The notes under the pieces: generated by a model
What the model was told of the DNA's origin: nothing
What the model saw: the letters and a program-made list of their open reading frames with translations, nothing else
The model's database searches: none
Assembly: GCA_001603145.1 (NCBI GenBank)
Contig: LVBI01000004.1
Location: 1-64,000, forward strand
DNA length: 64,000 nt
Direction of reading: 5' to 3'
Source of the DNA: Spirochaetales bacterium Spiro_07
GTDB taxonomy: Bacteria > Spirochaetota > Spirochaetia > Treponematales > Treponemataceae
Program-made: the position numbers and the translations under genes
Part shown: one piece after another, positions 8,206 through 16,929 of the stretch
Layout of the letters: every line of letters begins with the position of its first letter
Position numbering within the stretch: the first letter of the stretch is position 1

Positions 8206-8820
8206 ATGAAAAAAAAGCTGATTATAACTTGTCTGCTTATATCTTGCGTTGCAGCTGCATATATTTGTGCGCAGCCTGGCCCTCCGCCTCGTCGCAGACC
8301 GGGGCCGCCGCCTAGTTCGCCGCTGCTTCTTACACCGAAGCATGCACCTGCGCCGCCGATGCATCACCACCATCATCCGCCGAGACGGCCGCTGCCGCCG
8401 CCACGCTCAAGGGTGTATATCCATATTTCACGGCCGGTAACAGTTTACAAAAGCACACGCAGCACTTACCGTGACCCGCCGCCAGTAAGACGTGATTTGC
8501 CTATATCAAAGGTTGAATACGAATATGTGTATGACGTTGACTATGAGTGCTCTGTCCAGGGCATGGTCAAGGCTATAGACCCTGATGCCGGCACTTTGGT
8601 AATTGACACAGACGGCGACACGCTTATCGTGGCGGCTTCTGCTTCAACAAAAGTGTTTAAAGATAATGACGACCCGAACAACAACAGCCGTGTACGCGGC
8701 GTAATAAGCATCGGGCTGGGCGACGTTCACAAAGGCGATTTTGTAGGTGTTCAAGTTTCAGACACCGGCGATGTTACGCTTTCGGCTTCAATCGTTCATG
8801 TCTTTGACTTGACTAGATAA
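8206..8820 (+). CDS. Exported Pro/His-rich protein with C-terminal DUF5666-like beta domain
   Basis: The ATG at 8206 has AGGAG upstream; the track start (TTG 8170) is too early. A signal peptide ending CAQP is followed by a Pro/Arg-rich low-complexity stretch (PPPRRRPGPPP) and a five-His cluster (MHHHHHPPRR) within mature residues ~20-60. The C-terminal ~90 residues (VQGMVKAIDPDAGTLVIDT, GLGDVHKGDFVGVQV) look like the small OB-like domain of DUF5666-type exported proteins. The His cluster suggests metal binding in the periplasm; this is inference. It is transcribed away from the two-component operon from a mirrored promoter. Confidence 0.72.
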   Translation: MKKKLIITCLLISCVAAAYICAQPGPPPRRRPGPPPSSPLLLTPKHAPAPPMHHHHHPPRRPLPPPRSRVYIHISRPVTVYKSTRSTYRDPPPVRRDLPISKVEYEYVYDVDYECSVQGMVKAIDPDAGTLVIDTDGDTLIVAASASTKVFKDNDDPNNNSRVRGVISIGLGDVHKGDFVGVQVSDTGDVTLSASIVHVFDLTR

Positions 8821-8859
8821 TGTGTTTGCAGGGCTGCATCTTGTGTGCGGCTCTGCGGA

Positions 8860-8910
8860 TACAGCATTTCAACAAGCTTATGTTTGACACAGGCTTGTTA
8901 AAATGCTGTA
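8860..8910. repeat. 18-bp near-perfect inverted repeat downstream of the His-rich gene
   Basis: Arms 8860-8877 and 8893-8910 (TACAGCATTTCAACAAGC and its partner, one mismatch) form a long stem with a 15-base loop. No T-tract follows, so it may stabilise the 3' end rather than terminate. Confidence 0.7.
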
Positions 8911-8982
8911 AGCATGTATTGCTTGTTGCATTTGAGATTTGATTGTTCTCCTTTTTCCTCCTTACTTACTTTCTTGCTTTCT

Positions 8983-9032
8983 GGAGGAATGCAGATTTTG
9001 AATCATCGGTCTGCATTCCTCCTTTCTTTTTT
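8983..9032 (+). terminator. Rho-independent terminator
   Basis: A perfect 13-bp stem (GGAGGAATGCAGA and its complement at 9010-9022) is followed by a T-rich run. It ends the transcript of the 8206 gene. The rest of the 380-base gap holds the hairpin at 8860, a dispersed palindrome at 9075 and the uppP leader. Confidence 0.88.
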
Positions 9033-9074
9033 CCGATAAAACTTATTAGAAATTGCTGATTAACTTATGTGTTG

Positions 9075-9106
9075 TGTCATTATCGGGCTTGACCCGATAA
9101 TCTTGG
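9075..9106. repeat. Dispersed intergenic palindrome (GTCAT family), copy 1
   Basis: The stem TTATCGGG/CCCGATAA encloses CTTGA, with GTCAT before and TCTTGG after. The same arrangement recurs near 27.6, 27.75 and 61.58 kb. Confidence 0.65.
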
Positions 9107-9201
9107 GTTGCGCTTTTGTTGAATCCGCTAAATATGGCAAAGACATGCAGACATTTAATCAGTGTTTCTAATATACTGAAATGCGAATCAGGGAGTGTTT
9201 T

Positions 9202-10044
9202 ATGAATATATTTCAGTCAATCTGTCTTGGAATTTTGCAGGGAATAACGGAATTCCTTCCGGTTTCAAGCTCAGGGCATCTTGCAGTGGCTCAAAAATTG
9301 TTCAGCTTGGACGATGTGCCGCTAATTTTTGATGTATGCCTTCACGTTGCAACGCTTGTAGCTGTTGTGATTTTCTTTAGAAAAACCATAATCGATTTAA
9401 TCTGCGTGTTTTTACGCATGATAACACGGAAGCCGCTTCACGGCGATAAGCCAAAGCAGATGATGATTTTTGCCGTTATAGTTGCAACTCTGATAACCGG
9501 CGTGCTCGGCATTGTTTCAAGCCATTTTATAGAAGATGTGCCTGTAAAGTTTGTCTGCATTGGCTTTATATTGACCGGCATTCTTCTTGTTGTTGCTACG
9601 TTGCTGGATAAATCTGGCAAGGCTGGTGCAAAGCAAGGTGAAGCCGAAAATCAGTCTGGAGAGCCAGATAACGGCACTGTAACGATAAAGCAAGGCATAA
9701 TCTGTGGCATCGCACAAGGCTTTGGCACATTGCCTGGCATTTCACGTTCGGGCAGCACCATCTCGGCGGCGCTTCTTTCGGGCGTAAGCCGCAAAACCGC
9801 AGGCGAATTCTCTTTTATCTTGTCGATTCCGGCCATTTTGGGTGCGTTTGTTCTTGAAGTCAAAGATTTGGGCGAAATGGCGAGCGTTGTGCCCGCATCA
9901 AGTCTTGTAGCTGGCTGCTTGAGTGCGTTTGTGGCTGGGCTTGGCGCGTTGTTCGTGCTTATGAAGCTTATAAAAAGCGGCAAGCTCGGCTTCTTCGCCA
10001 TTTACTTGATTCCGCTCGGAATTCTTGGGCTTTTCTTGTTTTAG
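9202..10044 (+). CDS. uppP: Undecaprenyl-diphosphatase UppP (BacA)
   Basis: It dephosphorylates undecaprenyl diphosphate at the membrane to recycle the lipid carrier for peptidoglycan synthesis. Both family signatures are present: GITEFLPVSSSGHL near the N-terminus and PGISRSGSTIS near residue 180. About seven to eight hydrophobic helices are visible, with a short charged loop (~140-160) in the middle. The ATG at 9202 has GGGAG upstream; the track start is 21 bases too early. Length (280) is normal for the family. Confidence 0.96.
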   Translation: MNIFQSICLGILQGITEFLPVSSSGHLAVAQKLFSLDDVPLIFDVCLHVATLVAVVIFFRKTIIDLICVFLRMITRKPLHGDKPKQMMIFAVIVATLITGVLGIVSSHFIEDVPVKFVCIGFILTGILLVVATLLDKSGKAGAKQGEAENQSGEPDNGTVTIKQGIICGIAQGFGTLPGISRSGSTISAALLSGVSRKTAGEFSFILSIPAILGAFVLEVKDLGEMASVVPASSLVAGCLSAFVAGLGALFVLMKLIKSGKLGFFAIYLIPLGILGLFLF

Positions 10045-10060
10045 CGTTGCGTGCTTGCAG

Positions 10061-10124
10061 CTTGATAATTTACACAGGCTCGCCTGTTTGGGCAAAACTG
10101 CGCGGGCTTGTGCAAATTATCAAG
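10061..10124. repeat. Inverted repeat between convergent genes
   Basis: Arms CTTGATAATTT (10061-10071) and AAATTATCAAG (10114-10124) are exact complements around an inner ACAGGC/GCCTGT palindrome. It sits between convergent uppP and the lytic transglycosylase gene, so it may act as a two-way transcript end. There is no clear T-tract. Confidence 0.6.
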
Positions 10125-10193
10125 TTGGTGCACTTTGAGCGCCAGACCAACCGTCGCGGGCGGCTTGTTTGTTTCTTCAAGCGCATGGTGCAA

Positions 10194-12491
10194 TCATTTT
10201 GCTTTGTCGCCGCTTTTGGCGTCTTTTCCGTCTGAAAGCTTGTTGCCTTCAAGTGTTTCTTTTGTGCCGATTATTTCTTGCACAACTTGATGCACAGTCT
10301 TGTTATAGTAAAGATAACCGTAAAGTGCAGCGGCGGAAAGCACTTTTCTGCCGTAGCTCCGCGTTTCAAGGAACGGAACAGTTTCAAGGAACAAGTCTAT
10401 CGGCAAATCTTTCGCTTCTTTTTGCCACCGGCGCACACGGCCCGGACCGCCGTTATATGCAAAAAGCGCCATCATAACAGAATTATCCAGCCTTTCCGTC
10501 AGATTATTCAAATAATATGCGCCGAAATTTACGTTTGTCTGTGCGTCCTTTAAGTCAAATTCTTTGATTTTCAGCTTTCTTGCAATGTCGTTTGCTGTGC
10601 CTTCCATAAGCTGTGCAAGACCGGTCGCGCCCGCACTCGATGAGATGGTCTTGTCAAAATAGCTTTCTGTCCTTATCAGCCCGAAAAGCACCGGCTCGCT
10701 TACGCCGAATGTTTCTGCCGCGTTTTTGACTTCTTGAAGATATGGGCGCGGATAAAGCAGATAAAGCACATCTTTTGTCAGCGGCGTGTCGGGGCGGCTC
10801 GCAGCGTAGCTAATAATGCTAAGCGCGTCATAATGCAGCGTGCAGTCTTTTTCCGCCGCCCTGCTGAAAATTTTTGAAAGCTCGCAAGCACATTCAATGC
10901 TTATGTCCTGATAATGCGCGATGTAAGTTTTGTACGCTTCTTCAAAGAGCGCGTGCTCCGCATAACCAAGCACAAGTGTCTCCAAAGCTTTGTCGCTTTC
11001 CGGCTGAACTGTGTCGTCGCGTTCAATGTTTTCTTCAATCGCAATGGCGAGCTGCTCTGCTGCCAGAAATCTGTAGTAAAGCGCCGTGTGGTTGCCGTCG
11101 TAAGCTTTTTCATAGCAAGATTGCGCCGCCTGAAGCCGGCTCAGCCTCGGAAACGGGTTTTTCGACATTGAATCTTCGATAAGACGGCCGCTGATGTAAG
11201 CATATTGCGCCTGAGAATTTGGGTCTGCATAAGGCTGAACCGCCGCGTATGTTTCGACAAAATCATCCCAGTAACGTCCCTGCAGCAAGTCAACCGCAAA
11301 GTCGCGCAGAAAATCCTCAAAATATTCAGGGTCTTGCCATGTTGAGGCGTAAGTCTTTAGCGCGTTTTTTGCCGCTTCAAGCGAGACAGTCTTTGATGTT
11401 TTAAGATAATACCACAATGCGTTGTCATATTTTGCCGGTGTCGGCGCGGAATGCATTGAAAGCACAAACGCATTCAGCGCGGCATCAAAATTCTTTTCGT
11501 TGACCGAAAACTGCGCGCAATAAAACCAGGCAAGAAACGCAATGTCAGGGTCTTTTGTTTTTTCCGCGATTGACCTGAATGTTGCTGCGCCTTCTTTTGC
11601 TGAAACGCCGCCGTATAATTGCGCGCGCCCAAAATCAGAAAAAAGCTGGCTTGTAAAAGTTTCCGGCGAATACGGCAGCTTTTCAAGCTGGTTGAGAGCG
11701 TCTCTGTATTTTTTTTGCCTTACAGTCACCCTGAATTTGAGCAAATCAGCCAAGGTGCTTGGGTTCTGTCCGTTCGCAATTTGCGCCGAATCTCTTTCTT
11801 CTTGCGAAAGTTCGTTCCAAATGTCAAGAAACGATTCATGCTCGCCAGAAATTGCCCAGTTGTTCACCCATAAAGAAAAATAATCTGCAAATTTTGGGCT
11901 GTCTGTCTTTAAAAGGCAGAGAAGCTGATATTTTGTTTTTTTGTTCTGCGCCTCAATGTTCTGTCTTATGCGCTTTTTCTGTGTTTCTGTTTTTGCTTTC
12001 TGTTCATCTTGCGGAAAAGCAAAATCTGCCAGCGGCATCAACGGGCAAGCTTTCAGCGCGTCTTTGTACTTGCCTTGATAGAACAGCTCTTGAAGCAGAT
12101 AAAACTCCGCGTCGCGTTCCTGCGGGTAAGCTTCTGCAAAATATTTTGCGGCCGCTTCTTTTTGCTGCGAAGTGCCGAGCGTGCAGAGCTTTCGCGCACA
12201 TTCTTGTGCAATCTGCCATGAGGCGTGGGTTTTGCCGTATTGCAGAAGCTCAACCGCGCTTTCGGTTTTGTCTTGCTTTAAAAGATGCAGAGCCGCAAAG
12301 TAGCATGAATCAGGCTCAATCGTCAGTGCAAGCGACGACGGGCTTGACGCAAGCTCATCGAGCGCGGCGTAATCTCGGTCGTTGAGAATTCTCAATAATT
12401 TTTCTTGATTTTCAGTTGTATTTTGGGCTTTGCAAGCCGTACATGCCAAAAGCGGCATGCAGACAGCCATGATGAGACATAATATACGCAT
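10194..12491 (-). CDS. Soluble lytic murein transglycosylase-type protein with long helical N-terminal domain
   Basis: The C-terminal ~170 residues are an SLT goose-lysozyme-type domain: the catalytic Glu is in GLIRTESYFD, followed by SSSAGATGLAQLM, NVNFGAYYL and ALFAYNGGPGRV. The preceding ~550 residues are alpha-helical repeats resembling the ring domain of Slt70, so it should cut peptidoglycan in the periplasm. The N-terminus (MRILCLIMAVCMPLLACTAC) looks like a signal peptide with a possible lipobox. I prefer ATG 12491, six bases after the LysM gene stop; ATG 12521 is possible. It is translationally coupled to the LysM protein gene. Confidence 0.9.
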   Translation of the reverse strand: MRILCLIMAVCMPLLACTACKAQNTTENQEKLLRILNDRDYAALDELASSPSSLALTIEPDSCYFAALHLLKQDKTESAVELLQYGKTHASWQIAQECARKLCTLGTSQQKEAAAKYFAEAYPQERDAEFYLLQELFYQGKYKDALKACPLMPLADFAFPQDEQKAKTETQKKRIRQNIEAQNKKTKYQLLCLLKTDSPKFADYFSLWVNNWAISGEHESFLDIWNELSQEERDSAQIANGQNPSTLADLLKFRVTVRQKKYRDALNQLEKLPYSPETFTSQLFSDFGRAQLYGGVSAKEGAATFRSIAEKTKDPDIAFLAWFYCAQFSVNEKNFDAALNAFVLSMHSAPTPAKYDNALWYYLKTSKTVSLEAAKNALKTYASTWQDPEYFEDFLRDFAVDLLQGRYWDDFVETYAAVQPYADPNSQAQYAYISGRLIEDSMSKNPFPRLSRLQAAQSCYEKAYDGNHTALYYRFLAAEQLAIAIEENIERDDTVQPESDKALETLVLGYAEHALFEEAYKTYIAHYQDISIECACELSKIFSRAAEKDCTLHYDALSIISYAASRPDTPLTKDVLYLLYPRPYLQEVKNAAETFGVSEPVLFGLIRTESYFDKTISSSAGATGLAQLMEGTANDIARKLKIKEFDLKDAQTNVNFGAYYLNNLTERLDNSVMMALFAYNGGPGRVRRWQKEAKDLPIDLFLETVPFLETRSYGRKVLSAAALYGYLYYNKTVHQVVQEIIGTKETLEGNKLSDGKDAKSGDKAK

Positions 12492-12496
12492 TAAAA

Positions 12497-13792
12497 TCAC
12501 AGAGGCGGAATCTTTATCCATGTTCCAGACAAGATGAAGTCCGGGTTTTTGATATTGTTTGCCTTGGCGATTTTGTCATACATCCACGGATTTTTGTAGA
12601 ACGTATCGGCAATATCCCAGAGCGTGTCGCCCCACTTAATCTGATAATCTTTGGTGTCTTTTTCAGAGACAGTCTTTGAAGCCGGTGCCGGAATTACGAC
12701 AGGCGCATCAATGATGACGATTGAATCTTCTTTTGCCAAAGAGGTCGAGCTTATGCGGTCTATCAAGGCGGCATCAACAGGCTCAGGCTTTTCCGTAACG
12801 ACTGTTACAGATTGATACCTTACGGCCGGCGCTTTTTCAACAGTTAAAGGCGGCAGCGGCTGCTTGTTCTTCTGGCTGAAAAGCCAAATGAAAATGCAAG
12901 ACAAAAGCGAGATAATCGCACAAACTACGCAAATAACCGGCACGAGCGGAATCTTAGATTTGCCCGCGTTCGGGTCAAGAAAGTCAAAGTCTGAAAAGCC
13001 GCCAGAAGCCGCCGCCGGCTCATCTGAGAAAAGGTCTGGCGCATCATCAGATAGAGCGTCATGGTCTGTTCCGTCATAATCCGGAATATCGTAATTGTCG
13101 TCAGAAGCAAGAAGCGCACTTTCTGCGCTTGCTGTTGCAGCTGCACCGACCCCGGCTGTTTCTGCAATAGCTTCGTAAGTTTCGTCTGCAAATGCATCAT
13201 CTGCAAACGCGTCGTCTGCAACGCTTTCGTCTGTGTACAAAGACGGGTCGTTTATGTCAAAATTCAGGTCGTCGTTGCTTAAAGCTTGGCTGTCACCGTC
13301 TGAAGCTTGCTCGTTGCCGCCGTCTGCAAAATCAGGTTCGGGCAAATCAAAATCGTCAAGGTCTGCAAGAGCGAGCGAATCATCGCCTGCATTTGTGCTT
13401 GCATCAAACGGCACTGGTTCATCTGAAATGCTTAAGTCATTGTCAGAGCTGTTAGTGCCGATGGCAACAAGAGAGACGGCGCTGTTTGTTGAGCCGCCGC
13501 TTTCCTTGTCGTAAACTTCAGCAGAAAGCTCATCGTTTTCGTCAATCGAAACAACGAAGTCTATATCCACGGCTCTTTTCTCGTGAGGTTTCAGCCCCTC
13601 TATCATGAGCGTGTCGACATATTCGGCATCGGAAAAGCTTTCGTCAGATGCGCAAAAAAGCGTTATCTGCGCGGCTGTCTGATTGTCACTGGCTGTAGTA
13701 ATCTGCAGTCTTTTCTTTGCGGGCGTGCCCCTCTTGAGAATTGGATAAAAAGTTCCGTCGGCTTGTTTTATGCCTATAATATTTTTGCTCAT
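12497..13792 (-). CDS. Membrane protein: DnaK substrate-binding-like domain, acidic linker, TM helix, LysM
   Basis: Four parts are visible in 431 residues. Residues 1-~105 closely follow the beta-sandwich substrate-binding domain of Hsp70 (PILKRGTPAKKR, TTASDNQTA, then DIDFVVSIDENDEL and VYDKESG, compared with the familiar DnaK run 'STAADNQTAVTIHV...VTFDIDANGIL'). No ATPase domain is present. An Asp/Ala-rich acidic linker (~110-275) follows, then one membrane helix (PLVPVICVVCAIISLLSCIF), a Pro/Val-rich stretch and a C-terminal LysM (YQIKWGDTLWDIADTFYKNP). The topology predicts a cytoplasmic DnaK-like domain and a periplasmic peptidoglycan-binding LysM. It is paired with the downstream lytic transglycosylase gene. 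Confidence 0.82.
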   Translation of the reverse strand: MSKNIIGIKQADGTFYPILKRGTPAKKRLQITTASDNQTAAQITLFCASDESFSDAEYVDTLMIEGLKPHEKRAVDIDFVVSIDENDELSAEVYDKESGGSTNSAVSLVAIGTNSSDNDLSISDEPVPFDASTNAGDDSLALADLDDFDLPEPDFADGGNEQASDGDSQALSNDDLNFDINDPSLYTDESVADDAFADDAFADETYEAIAETAGVGAAATASAESALLASDDNYDIPDYDGTDHDALSDDAPDLFSDEPAAASGGFSDFDFLDPNAGKSKIPLVPVICVVCAIISLLSCIFIWLFSQKNKQPLPPLTVEKAPAVRYQSVTVVTEKPEPVDAALIDRISSTSLAKEDSIVIIDAPVVIPAPASKTVSEKDTKDYQIKWGDTLWDIADTFYKNPWMYDKIAKANNIKNPDFILSGTWIKIPPL

Positions 13793-13842
13793 AATATACT
13801 TTACATGGTATTATGGTATGTCTTTCTTGTCAACGCAGTTTC

Positions 13843-13881
13843 TTGACAGGTTCAAAATGTAACAGCATAATAAACTATATG
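13843..13881 (+). promoter_or_regulatory. Predicted leaderless promoter of the TPR gene
   Basis: TTGACA (13843-13848), 17-base spacer, CATAAT (13866-13871), then seven bases to ATG 13879. Transcription should start at or next to the ATG; no Shine-Dalgarno sequence is seen. Confidence 0.75.
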
Positions 13882-15237
13882 GTTTTTCCTATTATTATTT
13901 CAATAATCGTTATTGGCCTCGCCTTTTTGCTCATAATGAGCTTTATGACCGAGCAGAAAAAAACAAACAAACCTGAAAAGAAGCGTGACAGGCAGTCAAT
14001 CATGCGCGAAGCGAACCGCAAGCTTGCGCAAGATCCGCACAATCCGCAGGCGCTCAAGATGCTTGCCGACTTATATTTCAGTGAAGCAGCCTGGGACAAG
14101 GCTTTTCCTTTATATAATCTTATGCTTGACATTTCAGCCGCCCATCCGGAGATCAACACCGTGACGACCGGCTTGAGATATGGCATTTGCGCAATCAAAA
14201 TGGACAAAGCGGCAGACGCTTTTAAGGGGCTTGTTGTTGCCCATAAATTTGAACCGAACAATGCAGAAGTGAACTATTATCTCGGTCAGGCTTTTTATTT
14301 CAGCGGCGATTACGAAAAAGCTTCGCCGCTTTTCAAGCGCACTCTCATAGTTTTTCCTTCAAACATGGAAGTGTACAGATTTCTCGGCCTTTCGCTTGAA
14401 AAAGGCAAGAAATACAAAGAATCGCTTGCTTATCTTAAGCAGTCAATCGACAATACCCCAGAAGACAAGGAAGTGCTTTTCTGTCTGGCCGAAGCTTTTG
14501 CCGAGACGAACGCGATTGAACGTTCTATAAAGATTTTCACGCATTTGCGGTCTGACCCTGTTTATGGCCCGAAATCAAGCCTTCAGGTGGGCATTCTTCA
14601 TGCAAACACAAATTCGCCGGAAAAGGCGTTGCAGGACTTTGAAATCGGCTTGAAGCATGAAAATATTCCGGCTGACATCGGAGCGGAAATGCGTTACAGA
14701 ATGGCGCAGGTTCATTTGAAGTTGCAGAACATCGGTGAAGCGCTTGAGCTTTTCAACCAGATTCAGACTATCATGCCTGGTTACAAGGACACGAAAGCGC
14801 TCATCGAGCAATATCAGGAGCTGAACCAGAACAAGAACCTTCAGATTTATCTGATTGCAAACCAGAGCGACTTTACTCTTTTGTGCAAGCAGATTGTTTC
14901 TTGCTATTTCTCAAAATCAGTTGCGCGCATTCTCGATATTACTTCTTCAAACGATAATACTGAAATTCTTGCGGAAATTGACACGTCTAAATGGACTGAC
15001 GTTGTTTTGTTCCGCTTTTACCGCACAACGAGCATTGTCGGCGAGCTTTATGTAAGAGATTTTCACGAAAAGATTAGAGATACAAAAGCCGGAAGAGGCA
15101 TCTGCTTTACGGCAGGCACTTTCAGCGACGAATCGCGCAAATTTATTGACGGCCGCCCGATTGACTTGATTGAGCGCGAAGCTTTGAACAAGTTCTTGAG
15201 CAGCATCAACCAAGTTCAGGTGCGCGACGAAGACTAA
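13879..15237 (+). CDS. Membrane-anchored TPR protein with C-terminal restriction-endonuclease-like (Mrr-like) domain
   Basis: The start at 13879 (MVFPIIISII) fits the promoter; the track start lies upstream of it. One N-terminal membrane helix is followed by a charged segment and TPR repeats from ~50 to ~310 (DPHNPQALKMLADLYFSE, VNYYLGQAFYFSGDYEKA, MEVYRFLGLSLEKGKKY). The last ~120 residues (VGELYVRDFHEKI, GRGICFTAGTFSDESRKF, IDLIEREALNKFL) resemble the Mrr/restriction-endonuclease-like fold with its 'GvfiTtg.fs.eA...i.LidG..L' ending, but clear catalytic residues are not seen. Function is unknown; a scaffolding role is plausible. It is divergent from the LysM gene. Confidence 0.75.
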   Translation: MVFPIIISIIVIGLAFLLIMSFMTEQKKTNKPEKKRDRQSIMREANRKLAQDPHNPQALKMLADLYFSEAAWDKAFPLYNLMLDISAAHPEINTVTTGLRYGICAIKMDKAADAFKGLVVAHKFEPNNAEVNYYLGQAFYFSGDYEKASPLFKRTLIVFPSNMEVYRFLGLSLEKGKKYKESLAYLKQSIDNTPEDKEVLFCLAEAFAETNAIERSIKIFTHLRSDPVYGPKSSLQVGILHANTNSPEKALQDFEIGLKHENIPADIGAEMRYRMAQVHLKLQNIGEALELFNQIQTIMPGYKDTKALIEQYQELNQNKNLQIYLIANQSDFTLLCKQIVSCYFSKSVARILDITSSNDNTEILAEIDTSKWTDVVLFRFYRTTSIVGELYVRDFHEKIRDTKAGRGICFTAGTFSDESRKFIDGRPIDLIEREALNKFLSSINQVQVRDED

Positions 15238-15430
15238 GCTGAAAAATCTGCCGCTGGGGCTGACCAAAACGTTCGTTACGCAGCGTCATTCCGAAATAAA
15301 TTCAGCATGGCAATACTTTTAGGTCAGCACCATGTTCCGTCAATGATTACGCTGATGGCGCGGTGGTTTTCAGCTCAGCATCTACGCTGCACAATTTTAG
15401 CGTCAAGCCTGCCGCTTCATCTTTTTAAGC

Positions 15431-16774
15431 TCAAGCCCACAAGAGCCAGAGAACGAGCGCAGCCACGGCGGTAGTCAAAATTGTGAACGTGCCGCCAATC
15501 TGAAGCCACTTGCCGAAATTTATAGGATAACCTTCTTTTTTCAAGATTCCCATCGTTACTACGTTTGCACTTGCGCCGTAAGGCGTAAGATTACCGCCGA
15601 GACAAGAGCCGATCAGAAGCGCGAACATGAAAAGCTCTTTTGCTATGCCCATGCTTTCAGCAAGAATGCCTGCAACCGGCAGCATGACGATGATGTACGG
15701 CACGTTGTCTACAAAGCCCGAAATTATGACCGAAACAGCCATAATCAGCAGAAAGCCTGCAACAACGCTACCGCCGCAAACAACTGCAAGGAAATCCGCA
15801 AAATCGCTCAAAAGCCCTGTCTCGTTTATCGCACCGACAACGACGAAAATGCCGATTAAGAAGCAGATTGTTTCCCAGTCGAGGTCTTTTATCATATCAA
15901 AGGTTTCTTGCTTCGTTTTTTTCTGCGGAACTTTGTACCAGAAAATGCCGGCCAAGCCCAGAAGCATTACATAGCTGCCCGAAAAACAGCTGAATGACTC
16001 TGTTACCGCTTCTGGCAAAAACGAAATAAGCGCAAGCCCGACAATCATCAGTACGAGCAACACTGCCGGAACGTATGAAACTGGAACAGTCTTTTCGATT
16101 TCGGGCTTGGTTTTTGCCTTTGCAAAGAAAAAGTAAAAGAAAATGCAGCCCGAAAGCATTCCAGCCTGAATTATGAAGAAAATCGAAAGATGCCCATTAT
16201 GAAAGAAAAAGTCGTTGAACGTGTAGTTCGCATAAGACGCAAAAATCATTGATGGCGGGTCGCCGACTAAAGTTGCCGTGCCTTCAAGGTTAGACATAAC
16301 CGCAAGACCGATTAAGAAGCAGGTCGGGTTGAGCTTGAGCTTCTTGCACATTGCAAGCGCAATCGGCGCCATAACAAGCACCGTGGCAACGTTTTCGACG
16401 AATATTGAGATTATGCCTGTCATTGCAAGAATAAGCACGATTGCGATGCCGGTGCTTGGCGAAATTTCCGTGATTTTGTCTGCAATACATGCCGGCACGC
16501 GCGAATAAATGAAAAGCGCGGCGATAATCATGCTGCCGACGTAAATCATCAGCACATTCCAGTTGATAAGCTCAAAAAATACGTGATAAAGCACGGCAAG
16601 GGAGGGCGCATTTGTGTAAGAGCCGAGATTGAAGATTTTTTCCGGCTGAAAAACCGACAAAACGACAATAATCAACGCCGCAAGGGTGGTGAACCAGATT
16701 TTTTTGTTCTGAAAGCAGATTACGAGCAGATACATTACGACTGCCAGTGCCAGAACAAGCCATTTCATTTCCAT
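15431..16774 (-). CDS. ArsB/NhaD-SLC13-type ion or anion permease
   Basis: It has 447 residues with 10-12 hydrophobic helices. The ion-transporter-superfamily hallmarks are two similar halves with conserved re-entrant segments (NLEGTATLVGDPPSMIF and GSCLGGNLTPYGASANVV). The start at 16774 has GAGGAG eight bases upstream. The substrate cannot be read from sequence: arsenite, Na+/H+ exchange, citrate or dicarboxylate are all possible in the family. It converges on the TPR gene; the 190-base gap between them shows no clear terminator. Confidence 0.85.
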   Translation of the reverse strand: MEMKWLVLALAVVMYLLVICFQNKKIWFTTLAALIIVVLSVFQPEKIFNLGSYTNAPSLAVLYHVFFELINWNVLMIYVGSMIIAALFIYSRVPACIADKITEISPSTGIAIVLILAMTGIISIFVENVATVLVMAPIALAMCKKLKLNPTCFLIGLAVMSNLEGTATLVGDPPSMIFASYANYTFNDFFFHNGHLSIFFIIQAGMLSGCIFFYFFFAKAKTKPEIEKTVPVSYVPAVLLVLMIVGLALISFLPEAVTESFSCFSGSYVMLLGLAGIFWYKVPQKKTKQETFDMIKDLDWETICFLIGIFVVVGAINETGLLSDFADFLAVVCGGSVVAGFLLIMAVSVIISGFVDNVPYIIVMLPVAGILAESMGIAKELFMFALLIGSCLGGNLTPYGASANVVTMGILKKEGYPINFGKWLQIGGTFTILTTAVAALVLWLLWA

Positions 16775-16888
16775 GAAGAGACTCCTCTTTTGTGGTGAGA
16801 ATCATTGTATATCAGAAAAAATAAAAAAGACAAGATGCGGTTCAGCTGAAACAAAGTAATAATATTTCAGGCATTAAAAAATGTTTCT

Positions 16889-16929
16889 TTGCAAATGTAA
16901 TATAAGGGGGTATAATTACAACGATTATG
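16889..16929 (+). promoter_or_regulatory. Predicted near-leaderless promoter of the LacI-GGDEF gene
   Basis: TTGCAA (16889-16894), 16-base spacer, consensus TATAAT (16911-16916), ten bases to ATG 16927. A G-run sits 16 bases before the ATG, too far to serve as a Shine-Dalgarno site and upstream of the expected transcript start. Confidence 0.75.

Noticed and set aside
8152-8376. Arg-rich minus-strand ORF resembling a basic peptide
   Set aside because: It is the reverse of the Pro/His-rich coding stretch of the 8206 gene; its composition follows from that.
11759-12385. 208-codon plus-strand ORF opposite the lytic transglycosylase
   Set aside because: Antisense shadow with Arg/Cys/Ser-rich composition and no start signals; the minus-strand protein is well supported.
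16895-16910. G-run as Shine-Dalgarno site for the LacI-GGDEF gene
   Set aside because: It is 16 bases from the ATG and lies in the spacer between -35 and -10, so it should not be in the transcript.
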